The notes below the pieces were generated by a model. It saw only the letters and a list, made by a program, of their open reading frames with translations. It did no database searches and was not told where the DNA came from. The translations under genes were made by a program, and so were the position numbers. A stretch of 28,250 nucleotides of DNA from positions 1-28,250 of the IMG/VR virus record IMGVR_UViG_3300027710_001435. One strand, 5' to 3'. The DNA is from a virus. Shown here one piece after another: positions 4,579 through 13,114 of this stretch (position 1 is the first letter of the stretch; every line of letters begins with the position of its first letter).

Positions 4579-4619
4579 TGTAAACTAAATAAAGTTAGTA
4601 CAATTTTATTTAGTTTACA
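4579..4619 (+). promoter_or_regulatory. 15-bp perfect hairpin just upstream of the PaaK-like gene
   Basis: TGTAAACTAAATAAA (4579-4593) pairs exactly with 4605-4619 around an 11-base loop. It ends 16 bases before the ATG at 4636. AT-rich and without a T tail, so more likely an mRNA 5' stabiliser, operator or translational control element than a terminator. Confidence 0.6.
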
Positions 4620-4635
4620 TGTAGGACAACTTACC

Positions 4636-5598
4636 ATGATAGCAGAGCAATTAAAAAATATATTAAAAGATATGGGTGAAGATCGATTCTCGTCTATAGA
4701 TGAAATCCTATCCAAGAAAGAACAAAACTTGTCAGAAATCCAATCTAGAATGACAGCGTACCAAAAAGATTTTTGGTTTGATGGTCACGAAATTCAGTCT
4801 TCTAGTGACCTTGTAAAAGTAAGAGCCAAAAGTTCTATTGATATCATCAATGAACAACTAAAGACACCCCCTTATGGTATTTTTACTCCAGGGCCGATTG
4901 TGAGTACTAGCAGTGGATCAACGACTGGTATTAAAAAAATGTACCCTAGATCACTAGATGATTACTATCGGTATATGTTAGGTAAGATCAGGACCTTCCA
5001 ACACTATGGGGTAGATTCCAGTGATGTGTTTAGTTCAACTGAAACAGGCGGCATGTTCTTGGCACATGCTGGGCACGAAGATGCCGCAGTTATTTGTTAC
5101 AATGCAACACGTGCAAGAACACACGACCCAGTATTGACCAAACGTCTGGAGTTTATGGGAGAGATGGGCGTGACAATTATTTCAGGAACACCCACAAAAC
5201 TACTGCGTATGGCTAGACTTGGACCAAAAAAATACATAAAAAATAAGATTAAACTTATCATAAGTGTAGGGGAAAAGCTAACTGATGCAGAAGAAATCGC
5301 CAAAGCATTTGATGTAAAGTTAGTTACAGATTCATATGGATCTGTTGAAATGGGTAATATATTTTGGACCTGTCCGTTTGGTCATAAACATGTAAATGAT
5401 GACGTTCTACACATCATACCCAGCAATGACAATGATAGGTCTTTGTTTTCAAATTTAAGTTCATTGCCAGTTTTTAATTATGACTTGGGTGAGAATTTAA
5501 ATTTTAGTTATAAAGGTAAGTGTGAATGCGGTAGCTATTTACCAACAGTTGATGCATTCACCATCGATGGTCCCAGTAGAGCAAACAAAAACGATTAA
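4636..5598 (+). CDS. PaaK/CapK-like adenylate-forming enzyme (ANL superfamily)
   Basis: 320 aa from the ATG at 4636, chosen because the longer frame from 4543 reads through the 15-bp hairpin and AGGA precedes this ATG. The ATP-binding P-loop-like motif STSSGSTTGIK is at residues 90-100. DSYGSVEMG matches the YGxxE adenylate-binding motif, and a C-rich CPFGH...CECGSYLP segment resembles the zinc-binding part of phenylacetate-CoA ligase relatives. Such enzymes activate a carboxylate as an acyl-AMP and often transfer it to CoA or another acceptor. Family members are usually about 400-450 aa; here the mobile C-terminal lid domain seems absent, so it may only adenylate or may need a partner. First gene of a plus-strand operon; TctC-like gene 8 bases downstream. 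Confidence 0.8.
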   Translation: MIAEQLKNILKDMGEDRFSSIDEILSKKEQNLSEIQSRMTAYQKDFWFDGHEIQSSSDLVKVRAKSSIDIINEQLKTPPYGIFTPGPIVSTSSGSTTGIKKMYPRSLDDYYRYMLGKIRTFQHYGVDSSDVFSSTETGGMFLAHAGHEDAAVICYNATRARTHDPVLTKRLEFMGEMGVTIISGTPTKLLRMARLGPKKYIKNKIKLIISVGEKLTDAEEIAKAFDVKLVTDSYGSVEMGNIFWTCPFGHKHVNDDVLHIIPSNDNDRSLFSNLSSLPVFNYDLGENLNFSYKGKCECGSYLPTVDAFTIDGPSRANKND

Positions 5599-5606
5599 GG
5601 AATTCA

Positions 5607-6503
5607 ATGAAAAAAATTATTACAATACTCACAACATTACTGTTTACGACATGTGCTATTGCCAAACAAGAAGTAGAGATAGCCTGGTGGGCTGGTATTT
5701 CATCTGGTCCTATAAATTATGTAAGGGCAGTCATCGATGAGGCAAATAGAAAACAAGATAAGTATGTATTTGTCATAGTTGCAAAACCCGGGGCAGGTGG
5801 TGCTATTGCGGCCCAATATACCCTATTAAATAAAAAATTGACAATTTTGGGCACAGGGGATGCATTTTTTGTTAGACCTAATTTGTTCCCTAACGAAAAA
5901 TTGTATAGTGTTGACGATTTTAAATTAATAACACCGTTATCTAATTTACCTTATGCTGTCATTAAAAATAAAAACAAGTCAATGGCAGAATTAGAAAAGC
6001 AAAAACAAATTGTGATAGGTATAGGTGGTTTAGGAACGCAACAACATTTGATTGCAGAACAACTTAAATTAAAGCACCCAAACTTAGTAATTGTACCATA
6101 TAGCGCACATACTGATGCTACCCGAGAAGTATTAGGTGGGTTTGTAGACATGAGCACTGATTTCTTAGTTGGAGTAGCGCAATACCCACAACTTGATGTG
6201 ATAGGTATCACCGGTCGTACCAAAATTGGCAACCACGACACTTTATCTAGTAAAGGGTATGTAGGTCTAGAGAAATATAATATAAACATTTTTATGGTTG
6301 CTCCCGCAAACATGCCAGTTAATACGTATGACGAAATACATGATATTCTAGCAGATGCACAAACTAATAATATTAAGTTAGAGGAAATGTACAAACGTGA
6401 CTTTGCTTCAAAAATTGTTTTGAATAAATCTGATTATCCAAATTGGATACGTGAAAAACAGAACGAATTTAAAGTCAAAACAAAAAATATCAAGCTAGAC
6501 TAA
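5607..6503 (+). CDS. Bug/TctC-family periplasmic solute receptor
   Basis: 298 aa. N-terminal signal peptide (MKKIITILTTLLFTTCAIA, cleavage near residue 19), then the Bug fold: WWAG near the mature start, AKPGAGGAIAAQY (the conserved PGAGG loop), LGTQQHLIAEQL, VPYSAHTDATREVLGG and MSTDFLVG. The family binds carboxylates (citrate, nicotinate, aspartate and others) in the periplasm for TTT transporters or signalling. No membrane TctA/TctB genes are present, so a host transporter or another role is implied. AAGGAA lies upstream, 8 bases from the previous stop. Bug receptors are greatly expanded in Burkholderiales, hinting at the host. Confidence 0.9.
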   Translation: MKKIITILTTLLFTTCAIAKQEVEIAWWAGISSGPINYVRAVIDEANRKQDKYVFVIVAKPGAGGAIAAQYTLLNKKLTILGTGDAFFVRPNLFPNEKLYSVDDFKLITPLSNLPYAVIKNKNKSMAELEKQKQIVIGIGGLGTQQHLIAEQLKLKHPNLVIVPYSAHTDATREVLGGFVDMSTDFLVGVAQYPQLDVIGITGRTKIGNHDTLSSKGYVGLEKYNINIFMVAPANMPVNTYDEIHDILADAQTNNIKLEEMYKRDFASKIVLNKSDYPNWIREKQNEFKVKTKNIKLD

Positions 6504-6504
6504 A

Positions 6505-7488
6505 ATGAAAAAACTATTACTCGTGGGAAGTAGTCTTTTTGTCGAGAATCATTTCAATTTTAAAATTAATAATATCACAGATAAGGATGAATATCCAATC
6601 AGTGATATGTGTGCTAAACTAGGTGATTTTTCTTCTACAAAAACAGTTGCAATCAATGCCGCAGGAAACCAATGGACTGCGGCAGCCGTCATAAATCAAT
6701 TAAAAGAAATTGATGCTAATACACATGTGATTGTGCAATGGTCGGGTATCGACAGATGGGACATGTTTTTGCCTAGTAGTAAAAATAATGAAGATTTAGG
6801 ATTTAATGATATAAATTCCCTACCAGAGCATTTACGAAATGATCCGGTGTTTACCAATACGCATGATCTAGAGGGTAAACCCACAGATACTGGGTTTAGA
6901 GTTTGGATTACCGGTGCTATGTATTTAGGAAAAAAGTTCTATTATCGTAAAAATTACTTTAGTTGGCCTGACGCATTCAAATCATCATGTGAATCAATTG
7001 CCCTTGTACAGAAACTAATCGAAGAAACCGGTGCTACACAACAACATATGATACCATGGGATTACACTCGTATATTAGAGAGGGACATAATAAAACATTT
7101 TGCCCTAAATCTAACAGATCAAAACAACTATGTACCAGTAGAATTACCATCGTTAGAATTCAATGTGCTGGAGGCTTATCCGATATTAAAGGTCTGGCAT
7201 AACATGATCGACTGGTCTACTGTTCCGGAAACACATTTAGAGTTCTTTCATAGGAATAAGCTACCCAGCTGGTGTGGAAGAATGGATCATGCACACCATC
7301 CTCTTCCGCTAATTAATTATTTTTATATCAAAGACCAATATTTCCCTAACAGCAAAGTAGATTTATTAGACGAAGTGATGGTTGCGACCAAGCGACACTG
7401 TGAAAAATACAATGTAAATTTAGACTTTAACAGTGACTCTATCAAATTTATGATAAATAGATTAAAAGGAGCACACAATGAGTGTTGA
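6505..7488 (+). CDS. SGNH/GDSL hydrolase-like protein
   Basis: 327 aa. KLLLVGSSL at the N-terminus fits the GDS(L) block with Ser; NAAGNQW fits the block II Gly; VIVQWSGIDRWD is in the place of block III (GxND, here GID). MDHAHHPLP near residue 270 supplies the DxxHP catalytic pair of block V. The fold suits an esterase or acyl hydrolase; no signal peptide, so cytoplasmic. The start lies 1 base after the stop of the Bug gene. Block III lacks the usual Asn, so activity is uncertain. Similar proteins occur in T4-like phage accessory regions. Confidence 0.65.
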   Translation: MKKLLLVGSSLFVENHFNFKINNITDKDEYPISDMCAKLGDFSSTKTVAINAAGNQWTAAAVINQLKEIDANTHVIVQWSGIDRWDMFLPSSKNNEDLGFNDINSLPEHLRNDPVFTNTHDLEGKPTDTGFRVWITGAMYLGKKFYYRKNYFSWPDAFKSSCESIALVQKLIEETGATQQHMIPWDYTRILERDIIKHFALNLTDQNNYVPVELPSLEFNVLEAYPILKVWHNMIDWSTVPETHLEFFHRNKLPSWCGRMDHAHHPLPLINYFYIKDQYFPNSKVDLLDEVMVATKRHCEKYNVNLDFNSDSIKFMINRLKGAHNEC

Positions 7489-7795
7489 AAAAAGTTTTGA
7501 TCTATTTGCCGTAAGACCTAGTCTAGATATACCGTTTTACGATACTACTACATTTGATGATTACCTAGAAGAAAAATACTGCAAAGCTAACAAAATGATA
7601 GTATCCCCTCATACCGAGATATCGGACGGTTTTATTCAGAAAAAAAGAATTTCATTTGTAACTTTGGACGATTGGGCAGAGTTTTTACAAGATCCAGTTT
7701 TTTATGAGTTTTCTGTCAACAGAAGCGAATACGAATCAGCTAATGGAATACAACGTTACAAAGAAGTAGTTGACGTTTCCACAATAAACGGTTAA
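7478..7795 (+). CDS. Hypothetical protein, 105 aa
   Basis: ATG with AAAGGAG 7 bases upstream, overlapping the SGNH gene by 11 bases, so translationally coupled. Soluble, acidic, with aromatic residues scattered (FDLFAVRPSLDIPFYDTTTF, WAEFLQDPVFYEF). No family recognised. Last gene of this plus-strand operon; its stop overlaps the stop of the convergent Bug gene, leaving no room for a separate terminator. Confidence 0.75.
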   Translation: MSVEKSFDLFAVRPSLDIPFYDTTTFDDYLEEKYCKANKMIVSPHTEISDGFIQKKRISFVTLDDWAEFLQDPVFYEFSVNRSEYESANGIQRYKEVVDVSTING

Positions 7796-8709
7796 TTCTT
7801 TGGCATCAACAGAAGCTGTTTTGCTAGCTTCTGTCTTTCTAATCTTGCAAATTCCTGAAACGACAAGCGATTAATTCGCTTGTCGTTTGTGTTTATACCT
7901 TGTGTTTTCATTTGTTCAACTAACAACGGATCTCTAACTAGTTCATTCAATATACGAGTAAACTTATCAACGTTTTCTCTGTCTGCCTTTGAACTCATTA
8001 CAAATCCAAATACAGTTACATCTGAATCTAAATTTGGAATAAACTTTTGTAGATTAGGTTCGACTAAATCGTCTTCCCCTACTGCTCCAACTATTCTAAG
8101 TTGCCCTTGCATGTGTGGGTTTTTTGCAACAGCATACGGTATAAATGCATAATCTACATTCTTCCCGTATATATCAGCTAACAACGGACCTGTGCCCCTA
8201 TAATCTACTATGACTGCATCCTTTGATCCCAACTGAATAGTAACATAATTAGTCAACACTTTTAATCCTAATGCGCCGCTAGCAAAGGTAACTTTGTCGG
8301 TTGTAATGTGTGTGATAACGTCTTTGACCGAACGGTTGTTGTCGGGATGTGTTACTAACACAGTTACACTAGATCCTATTGCTCTAACGTATGTCAAATC
8401 ATTGGGGTTATATTTTCTTACACTATCACTAAGTACGACAGAGTGTGCATACTGAGCTTGTGTTGCCATACATATTAAATTTTTATCATCGTACAGTGCT
8501 TCACACTCGTTCATACCAATGATGCCGCCAGCGCCTTCTTTAAACATGAGAACATTTTTATATCCATTACGGGATGCGGCATCTGATATGATTTTAGTAG
8601 TTATATATTGACCTCCGCCGGGAGCAAATCCAACTAAAAATTTTATAACATTCTGATCCGCAAAACAGATTGCGGGCACTAACAGTAAAAAGATTAATAT
8701 TTTTTTCAT
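7792..8709 (-). CDS. Second Bug/TctC-family periplasmic solute receptor
   Basis: 305 aa. Signal peptide (MKKILIFLLLVPAICFA, cleavage near 17), then VGFAPGGGQYITTKII, the conserved EGAGGIIGMNE loop, YRGTGPLLADIYG and DYAFIPYAV. It is diverged from the copy at 5607, so not a recent duplicate; ligands probably differ. Last gene of the long minus-strand operon from 15943. It overlaps the PP-loop gene by 4 bases (ATGA) with AGGAA upstream. Again no membrane transporter subunit is present. Confidence 0.9.
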   Translation of the reverse strand: MKKILIFLLLVPAICFADQNVIKFLVGFAPGGGQYITTKIISDAASRNGYKNVLMFKEGAGGIIGMNECEALYDDKNLICMATQAQYAHSVVLSDSVRKYNPNDLTYVRAIGSSVTVLVTHPDNNRSVKDVITHITTDKVTFASGALGLKVLTNYVTIQLGSKDAVIVDYRGTGPLLADIYGKNVDYAFIPYAVAKNPHMQGQLRIVGAVGEDDLVEPNLQKFIPNLDSDVTVFGFVMSSKADRENVDKFTRILNELVRDPLLVEQMKTQGINTNDKRINRLSFQEFARLERQKLAKQLLLMPKN

Positions 8710-9881
8710 ATAACATTTCCTAAAGTAAAGATACTACTTATCATCATTTTTGGTCTATTGAGAGATTCTACGTAATTCGATGATTTATGTACGGTGTTCC
8801 AAGAAGCACTGTGATGGTTCCATATTTCTATAAATCTAGAAAATTCAGGGGAGTTTAAATACAATCTATCTCTTGTTCTTCCAGCTTGACTCAATGGCAT
8901 GGGTTTGTTAACTTGAAACTTGTCATGATTCCATGTGGTATAAATCAAATCTATCGATAGTCTACGCATGGCTTCTTGCCGTACATGATCGTTTGAACTT
9001 ATACCAGCTACATCAACCAATGACAGCATATGTGGGTTTTCTTTAAAATACAGATAATGCTTGTATGCTTGCTCAAATGCTATTTCTGGCATGTCAATAG
9101 ACCAGTAGAACAATTCAGTATTGCATGTAGAATACCCATATCTACTATTACCATCTGAGTTCACACTATGAGAATGTCTAGCAACATTGGCAGCAATATC
9201 TGTAAAAAACATAACCAAGTTATTATCTTTAACTAATACGACGGGCTTATCAATTCCATATATGTCAGCTACGGTCTTTCCTTGACGTTCTAGCTCAGGG
9301 ATAGAACTAGAATGAGAAGTCTGTCGTAAGATTTCAAATGCACCAGTATAATGCCCCGCATATAACATAGTATCATCATTCAATAGTTTTTCGATTGGTT
9401 TCTCAAATACATCATGTATGTTTATCTTTATGTCAGGATGTGTAGCACTAACCATTTCTAACGCAGGCTTTATAACAAAATCCCATTCAGAGTGAATATT
9501 CTCTGCGTCACGATTGTGCATGTTTGGTGTATAAATTACCGTGTCTACTGATTTGCTGTATTGCACATATATTTCATCTAACTTGATATTGTTATTCAGA
9601 AATGTCATAAGTATGTTGTGACTATCTGCACCGCCGCTATAGTTCAAAATGAGGTAATCATACTTGTCACGCAATTGTAAGGCACGTTGCTTATATAACT
9701 CATCTAATGAACGTGTACCCAAAAGATGCCTGTTGTTATTCAAATACAATGACCAACATTGGTCATTGAAGTCCCAACGCATGGGTTTGCCAGTGACAGC
9801 AGATTCATACAATGCTTGATTTTTAAAAAAGAATTTATTATCACCCACTTCATAGTAGCCACAGGGAAAAACATTAGACAT
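8706..9881 (-). CDS. PP-loop ATP-pyrophosphatase family protein (asparagine synthase-like), A
   Basis: 391 aa. LILNYSGGADSHN at 78-89 is the SGGxDS PP-loop that holds ATP in asparagine synthases, QueC and related enzymes that adenylate a carboxyl or carbonyl group before amide or N-bond formation. The glutaminase domain of AsnB is absent (no N-terminal Cys), so nitrogen would come from an amine donor or partner. The remainder is mixed alpha/beta and not assigned. Overlaps the second PP-loop gene by 8 bases, suggesting a pair working together. Beta-lactam synthetase-like or tRNA-modifying roles cannot be excluded. Confidence 0.7.
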   Translation of the reverse strand: MSNVFPCGYYEVGDNKFFFKNQALYESAVTGKPMRWDFNDQCWSLYLNNNRHLLGTRSLDELYKQRALQLRDKYDYLILNYSGGADSHNILMTFLNNNIKLDEIYVQYSKSVDTVIYTPNMHNRDAENIHSEWDFVIKPALEMVSATHPDIKINIHDVFEKPIEKLLNDDTMLYAGHYTGAFEILRQTSHSSSIPELERQGKTVADIYGIDKPVVLVKDNNLVMFFTDIAANVARHSHSVNSDGNSRYGYSTCNTELFYWSIDMPEIAFEQAYKHYLYFKENPHMLSLVDVAGISSNDHVRQEAMRRLSIDLIYTTWNHDKFQVNKPMPLSQAGRTRDRLYLNSPEFSRFIEIWNHHSASWNTVHKSSNYVESLNRPKMMISSIFTLGNVI

Positions 9882-10797
9882 ATGTAGATCCTGTTATATC
9901 TATACTGAGTTCATCAAGGGTCCTGTCGTACCCTCCCCTATTATGAAGACCATTGTATTTCTTGGTTAACAATGCTTCCATTTCGTTTACAAGAGTATCT
10001 ATTTTTTCAAAGCCTGTTTGTTTTACTCTATGCAATAAGTCAGGATATGCTTCTCTGTACCCCATGATTTTCGTTGATGTTACACCTAGTTTACCAAAAA
10101 ATTCATCATTAACTAATCGCTTGAACCAATTAAGCCTAGTATATGATACTACGATACCCGGAGTCCATTTGAACCATTCAGCACAACCCGATCGATTGAT
10201 AGCTCTTAAATACTTTGACCAAGCAGTATCATGCTCCCAACAACGTATTTTCCACGTTCCTTTTTTTGTGTAATCGTTATCTAATCTATACGCTGTTAGG
10301 TCACTTGCGCCCAAGACAGGGAAGCCATCTACTGTACTTAAAAATTTACAGTAAGGTAATGCGCGTGGTCTATCTATTTGAGCTATCTCAGATATAGCCT
10401 CAGCATCATTTTCATAAAACTTCTGTAAATTGAAGTCTACCAAATTGAAATCTATATTCAGTGAATGACAGATAGCGACGGCATAACTAACATCATATAA
10501 ATTGTAATCTTTTTCATATCTAAAAATATAAACATTAGGTTTAACCCCAATATCTAAATAAGACCTGATGACTAATTCACTATCAAGTCCACCGCTAAAC
10601 ATAACAGATGGTGTTCCTAAATTTAACTCCATAGTGTCTCTAGCTACATTGTGTAATTCTTCTTTAAAGCTAAGTATCGAACCATGATACCTTGAAAAGT
10701 AACTTTTGAATTGTTGTGAACCACTTAAGCGGCGACCGAATAACTCGCCGTCATCATACTTCCAACTATACCAATTGTCCTTACTAGTGTATATCAT
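9874..10797 (-). CDS. PP-loop ATP-pyrophosphatase family protein (asparagine synthase-like), B
   Basis: 307 aa. SVMFSGGLDSELVIRSYLD (64-82) is a textbook asparagine synthase C-domain PP-loop; CKFLST...PVLGASDLTAYRLDND continues as in that domain. No glutaminase domain. The protein is shorter than AsnB (about 550 aa) and matches only its synthetase half. Overlaps protein A by 8 bases downstream and the fatty acid hydroxylase by 4 bases upstream. The two PP-loop proteins differ at the loop (GLDS versus GADS), so they are probably functionally distinct partners. Confidence 0.75.
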   Translation of the reverse strand: MIYTSKDNWYSWKYDDGELFGRRLSGSQQFKSYFSRYHGSILSFKEELHNVARDTMELNLGTPSVMFSGGLDSELVIRSYLDIGVKPNVYIFRYEKDYNLYDVSYAVAICHSLNIDFNLVDFNLQKFYENDAEAISEIAQIDRPRALPYCKFLSTVDGFPVLGASDLTAYRLDNDYTKKGTWKIRCWEHDTAWSKYLRAINRSGCAEWFKWTPGIVVSYTRLNWFKRLVNDEFFGKLGVTSTKIMGYREAYPDLLHRVKQTGFEKIDTLVNEMEALLTKKYNGLHNRGGYDRTLDELSIDITGSTYV

Positions 10798-11225
10798 GTG
10801 ACTTTCTTATATGTACCAAATACTAAATCCCACACTGGGGTAAATAGACCATAGTTGCACGGAGATCGATGATGGATCAAATGCCATTTTCCGCTAGTCA
10901 GCACTGGTAAATCAACAGTAGAATTATGTTCTATTGATTCTTGTATGAAGGACGCCCAAACATAGTATAAGACAAATATCCACCATTGTCCAGTTATTAA
11001 ACTGAAAACAATCGTAGGTATAACTTCTGTGATCCATAAATCTAAAGTGCTTATCCAAGTGTCATTGAACAAAAATAGATTTGACCAGTGCCACCCTGTC
11101 GGATTAGATAAGATGTATGCATGATGATGTAGATGAATTTTAGACACCCATGGCATTACGTGACCGATTCGGTGTATTACATACAACATCAAAGTCCATA
11201 AGAAAAAATATATAACAACCATCAC
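10794..11225 (-). CDS. Fatty acid hydroxylase / sterol desaturase superfamily membrane di-iron enzyme
   Basis: 143 aa. His boxes HRIGH (18-22), HLHHH (31-35) and HLIHH (115-119), followed by PVWDLVFGTY, are the hallmark of the family; they bind two irons at the membrane face. Membrane segments near 3-17, 66-80 and 82-96. The protein is short for the family (often 200 aa or more) but keeps all boxes. It would hydroxylate a fatty-acyl chain or a carotenoid/hopanoid-like lipid. Overlaps neighbours on both sides by 4 bases (ATGA), so one transcript. Confidence 0.88.
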   Translation of the reverse strand: MMVVIYFFLWTLMLYVIHRIGHVMPWVSKIHLHHHAYILSNPTGWHWSNLFLFNDTWISTLDLWITEVIPTIVFSLITGQWWIFVLYYVWASFIQESIEHNSTVDLPVLTSGKWHLIHHRSPCNYGLFTPVWDLVFGTYKKVT

Positions 11226-11803
11226 TGTTCTCTGAATTCAGGTTTTAGTACTCTACACTTTATTGCTATACTCTCGGGCCGTAGCTCCTGTCCCATCAGG
11301 CGCCAATAAATCTCAGACTCTGGTTTGGTGTTAGGTGGAATAACTGCTACTAGGGACATATCATATCTACCATGAAAGCCCAACTTATTCTTTTTCCACT
11401 GGGTCTCATACACCCGCTCCAGTCTGTTAGAGATACTATAATAATATGTATAATACTTATTACCCTCTGCAATCTCAAATGCCTTTTTTGTCAGCAACCC
11501 TATTTTTAGATTGTTGAATGAAAAGTAATTACCAATATCTCTAGTATAGAGTGCAGTTATAGCCCATACTTTTCCGTCTTTGGGTCCTTCTGCAAATCCC
11601 AAAGATATCCAACTATGAAGGGCACCATCTTCTATGTAGCCAATTGAACAACTTTTGTCATTTGGAGTCAAACATCCGGTGATGAATTCTTGAGTTTTTT
11701 GTGTAAACTCCGTTCGAATTCCACTGATTTTTGCTTTGGCTTTAGCTATGTCGATACATTGCTCTAAGTACTCTTCGGTAAGAATAGCTATTTCTGTTGA
11801 CAT
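11222..11803 (-). CDS. GNAT-like acyltransferase, putative
   Basis: 193 aa. The layout suits a GNAT fold: N-terminal beta-alpha (IAILTEEYLEQCIDIAKAK), central strands (SCSIGYIEDGALHSWISLGF, WAITALYTRD) and an alpha/beta end (LLTKKAFEIAEGNKYYTYYYSI; RVYETQWKKNKLGFHGRYDM). I do not see a clean Q/RxxGxG acetyl-CoA loop, so the assignment is weak. Lies between the hydroxylase and a desaturase with a 4-base overlap and no gap, suggesting a role in acyl transfer in the same pathway. Confidence 0.5.
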   Translation of the reverse strand: MSTEIAILTEEYLEQCIDIAKAKAKISGIRTEFTQKTQEFITGCLTPNDKSCSIGYIEDGALHSWISLGFAEGPKDGKVWAITALYTRDIGNYFSFNNLKIGLLTKKAFEIAEGNKYYTYYYSISNRLERVYETQWKKNKLGFHGRYDMSLVAVIPPNTKPESEIYWRLMGQELRPESIAIKCRVLKPEFREQ

Positions 11804-12577
11804 TTATTTTTTGATTGATTTGATTATCAAGCCGGCTATATCAAATTCCCACCACGCTTGTGAGAACGTAGCATTACGCGGGAATCTATGATGGTTATTG
11901 TGCCATGCTTCTCCCCAACTAGGAATAGCCCACAGCCAGTTATTAGTGCTTTGGTCTGACAAACTATATCGTCTATAGCCACCCCACCAGTTTGGCTTAT
12001 GCCCTGCGTAGTTAACAACATTGGACATGATTCCTGTAATAACAGCAGGTGCCCAATGTAGAAATACCATTAACCAAAATCCACCCACAGCAAATAACAA
12101 AAGACTATAGGCTGCAAGTATTACAAAATAATAACGATGTAAAAATTGATGGAATTTATCAGTCACTAGTCCACGCATTCTCCATTTAGTATCTGAATTA
12201 ACTTCATTGACGTAATCGAGGGTAAAGATTCTTAGCCCTTTATAATGCGGGCTGTGCGGATCCTCTGGCTTATCACTTTTTAAGTGATGATTGATATGAA
12301 TTGCAACCCATGCCAATGGACTGCCAGTGCCAGCAAAGCACCCAAGAAATGCAAAAAGTTTAGTCAACCACGGGTATGTTTGATAGCTGTCATGTGTGTA
12401 TTTTCTATGGAATGTTAGTACGATGCCCAAACAGCCATATAAAAAATAACCTAGTACTGTTAGTAGTAGTGCGTTAATAGATATACCATATGTAATTGTG
12501 GCAGCAATGGTGCCGGCCATGGCCAGGATCATAAATAGTTGTGCACCTTTTGTGCTAGAGGATAGATGTTGCATCAT
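11804..12577 (-). CDS. Acyl-lipid/acyl-CoA desaturase (delta-9 type), A
   Basis: 257 aa. Three His boxes: HRKYTH (57-62), HINHH (94-98) and HNNHH (226-230), as in stearoyl-CoA/DesC-type desaturases. Four hydrophobic segments near 14-30, 33-54, 73-92 and 150-186. EDPHSPHYKG after box II and the WGEAWHNNHH context are typical of the bacterial class. It introduces a cis double bond in acyl chains of membrane lipids using O2 and a reductase supplied by the host. A TATAAATA late box ends 2 bases before the ATG, overlapping the upstream stop. Confidence 0.93.
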   Translation of the reverse strand: MMQHLSSSTKGAQLFMILAMAGTIAATITYGISINALLLTVLGYFLYGCLGIVLTFHRKYTHDSYQTYPWLTKLFAFLGCFAGTGSPLAWVAIHINHHLKSDKPEDPHSPHYKGLRIFTLDYVNEVNSDTKWRMRGLVTDKFHQFLHRYYFVILAAYSLLLFAVGGFWLMVFLHWAPAVITGIMSNVVNYAGHKPNWWGGYRRYSLSDQSTNNWLWAIPSWGEAWHNNHHRFPRNATFSQAWWEFDIAGLIIKSIKK

Positions 12578-12579
12578 AT

Positions 12580-12587
12580 TATTTATA
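12580..12587 (-). promoter_or_regulatory. T4-type late promoter box before desaturase A
   Basis: Exact TATAAATA on the minus strand, 2 bases before the desaturase ATG and overlapping the preceding stop codon. If used, the transcript would be nearly leaderless; it could also be chance in AT-rich DNA. Confidence 0.4.
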
Positions 12588-13113
12588 TCTTTAGGCTATT
12601 AAGTATCTCATTAAATTTGTGATTTCTCCACCTATATGTTAACATTGTTCTAGGTGTAGCTGTTGTTTTTTGTATTCCGTGTATTTCCGTAACATTTAGT
12701 AGATACAAGTCATTTGTCTGAGCAACGAATCTACCGGTCTCAACTAATGATGACAATGACGTAGTATATGGTTTAGCATCTCTCACAACATGATAAGTAC
12801 CATCAGCATTAACCTCATCATAAAAAATAGTTGTCGCATCGTCTGTATTCAAGTACAAATTCATAGCAACACAGTCTGATTTGTCACGGTGCGGGGTGAC
12901 CAATCCGGATCCAGTAAATTCGCAAAAAGCAATACTAGTAGGGAATATAGTAAAAATACTACGATGCAACATCAAAAATTCTGTAATATTGCCCACTTTA
13001 TAGAAATAGCTGCCGGCACCGCGCACTTCAGAATAATGTTGGTCTAATATTATATTTGTTTTAAACTTAGACCAATCAACGGTTGGTAATTTATTCTGTA
13101 ACTTGACAAACAT
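12583..13113 (-). CDS. 2OG-Fe(II)-oxygenase-like protein, paralogue of 2907-3437
   Basis: 176 aa, the same length as the paralogue. VTPHRDKSD supplies HxD (75-77), EIHGI the distal His145, and TPRTMLTYRW the 2OG-binding Arg155. DATTIFYDE and FVAQTNDLYLLNVT align with the sibling. The HxD is followed by strands rich in aliphatic residues, as expected for a jelly-roll. Probably hydroxylates a small molecule or peptide made or modified in this operon; not an AlkB or a P4H on visible motifs. Tightly packed: 1 base after the upstream stop. Confidence 0.8.
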   Translation of the reverse strand: MFVKLQNKLPTVDWSKFKTNIILDQHYSEVRGAGSYFYKVGNITEFLMLHRSIFTIFPTSIAFCEFTGSGLVTPHRDKSDCVAMNLYLNTDDATTIFYDEVNADGTYHVVRDAKPYTTSLSSLVETGRFVAQTNDLYLLNVTEIHGIQKTTATPRTMLTYRWRNHKFNEILNSLKI

Positions 13114-13114
13114 A

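Noticed and set aside
4543-4635. Longer N-terminus for the PaaK-like enzyme
   Set aside because: It would be encoded by a perfect 15-bp hairpin and resembles nothing in the family; the ATG at 4636 has an AGGA upstream.
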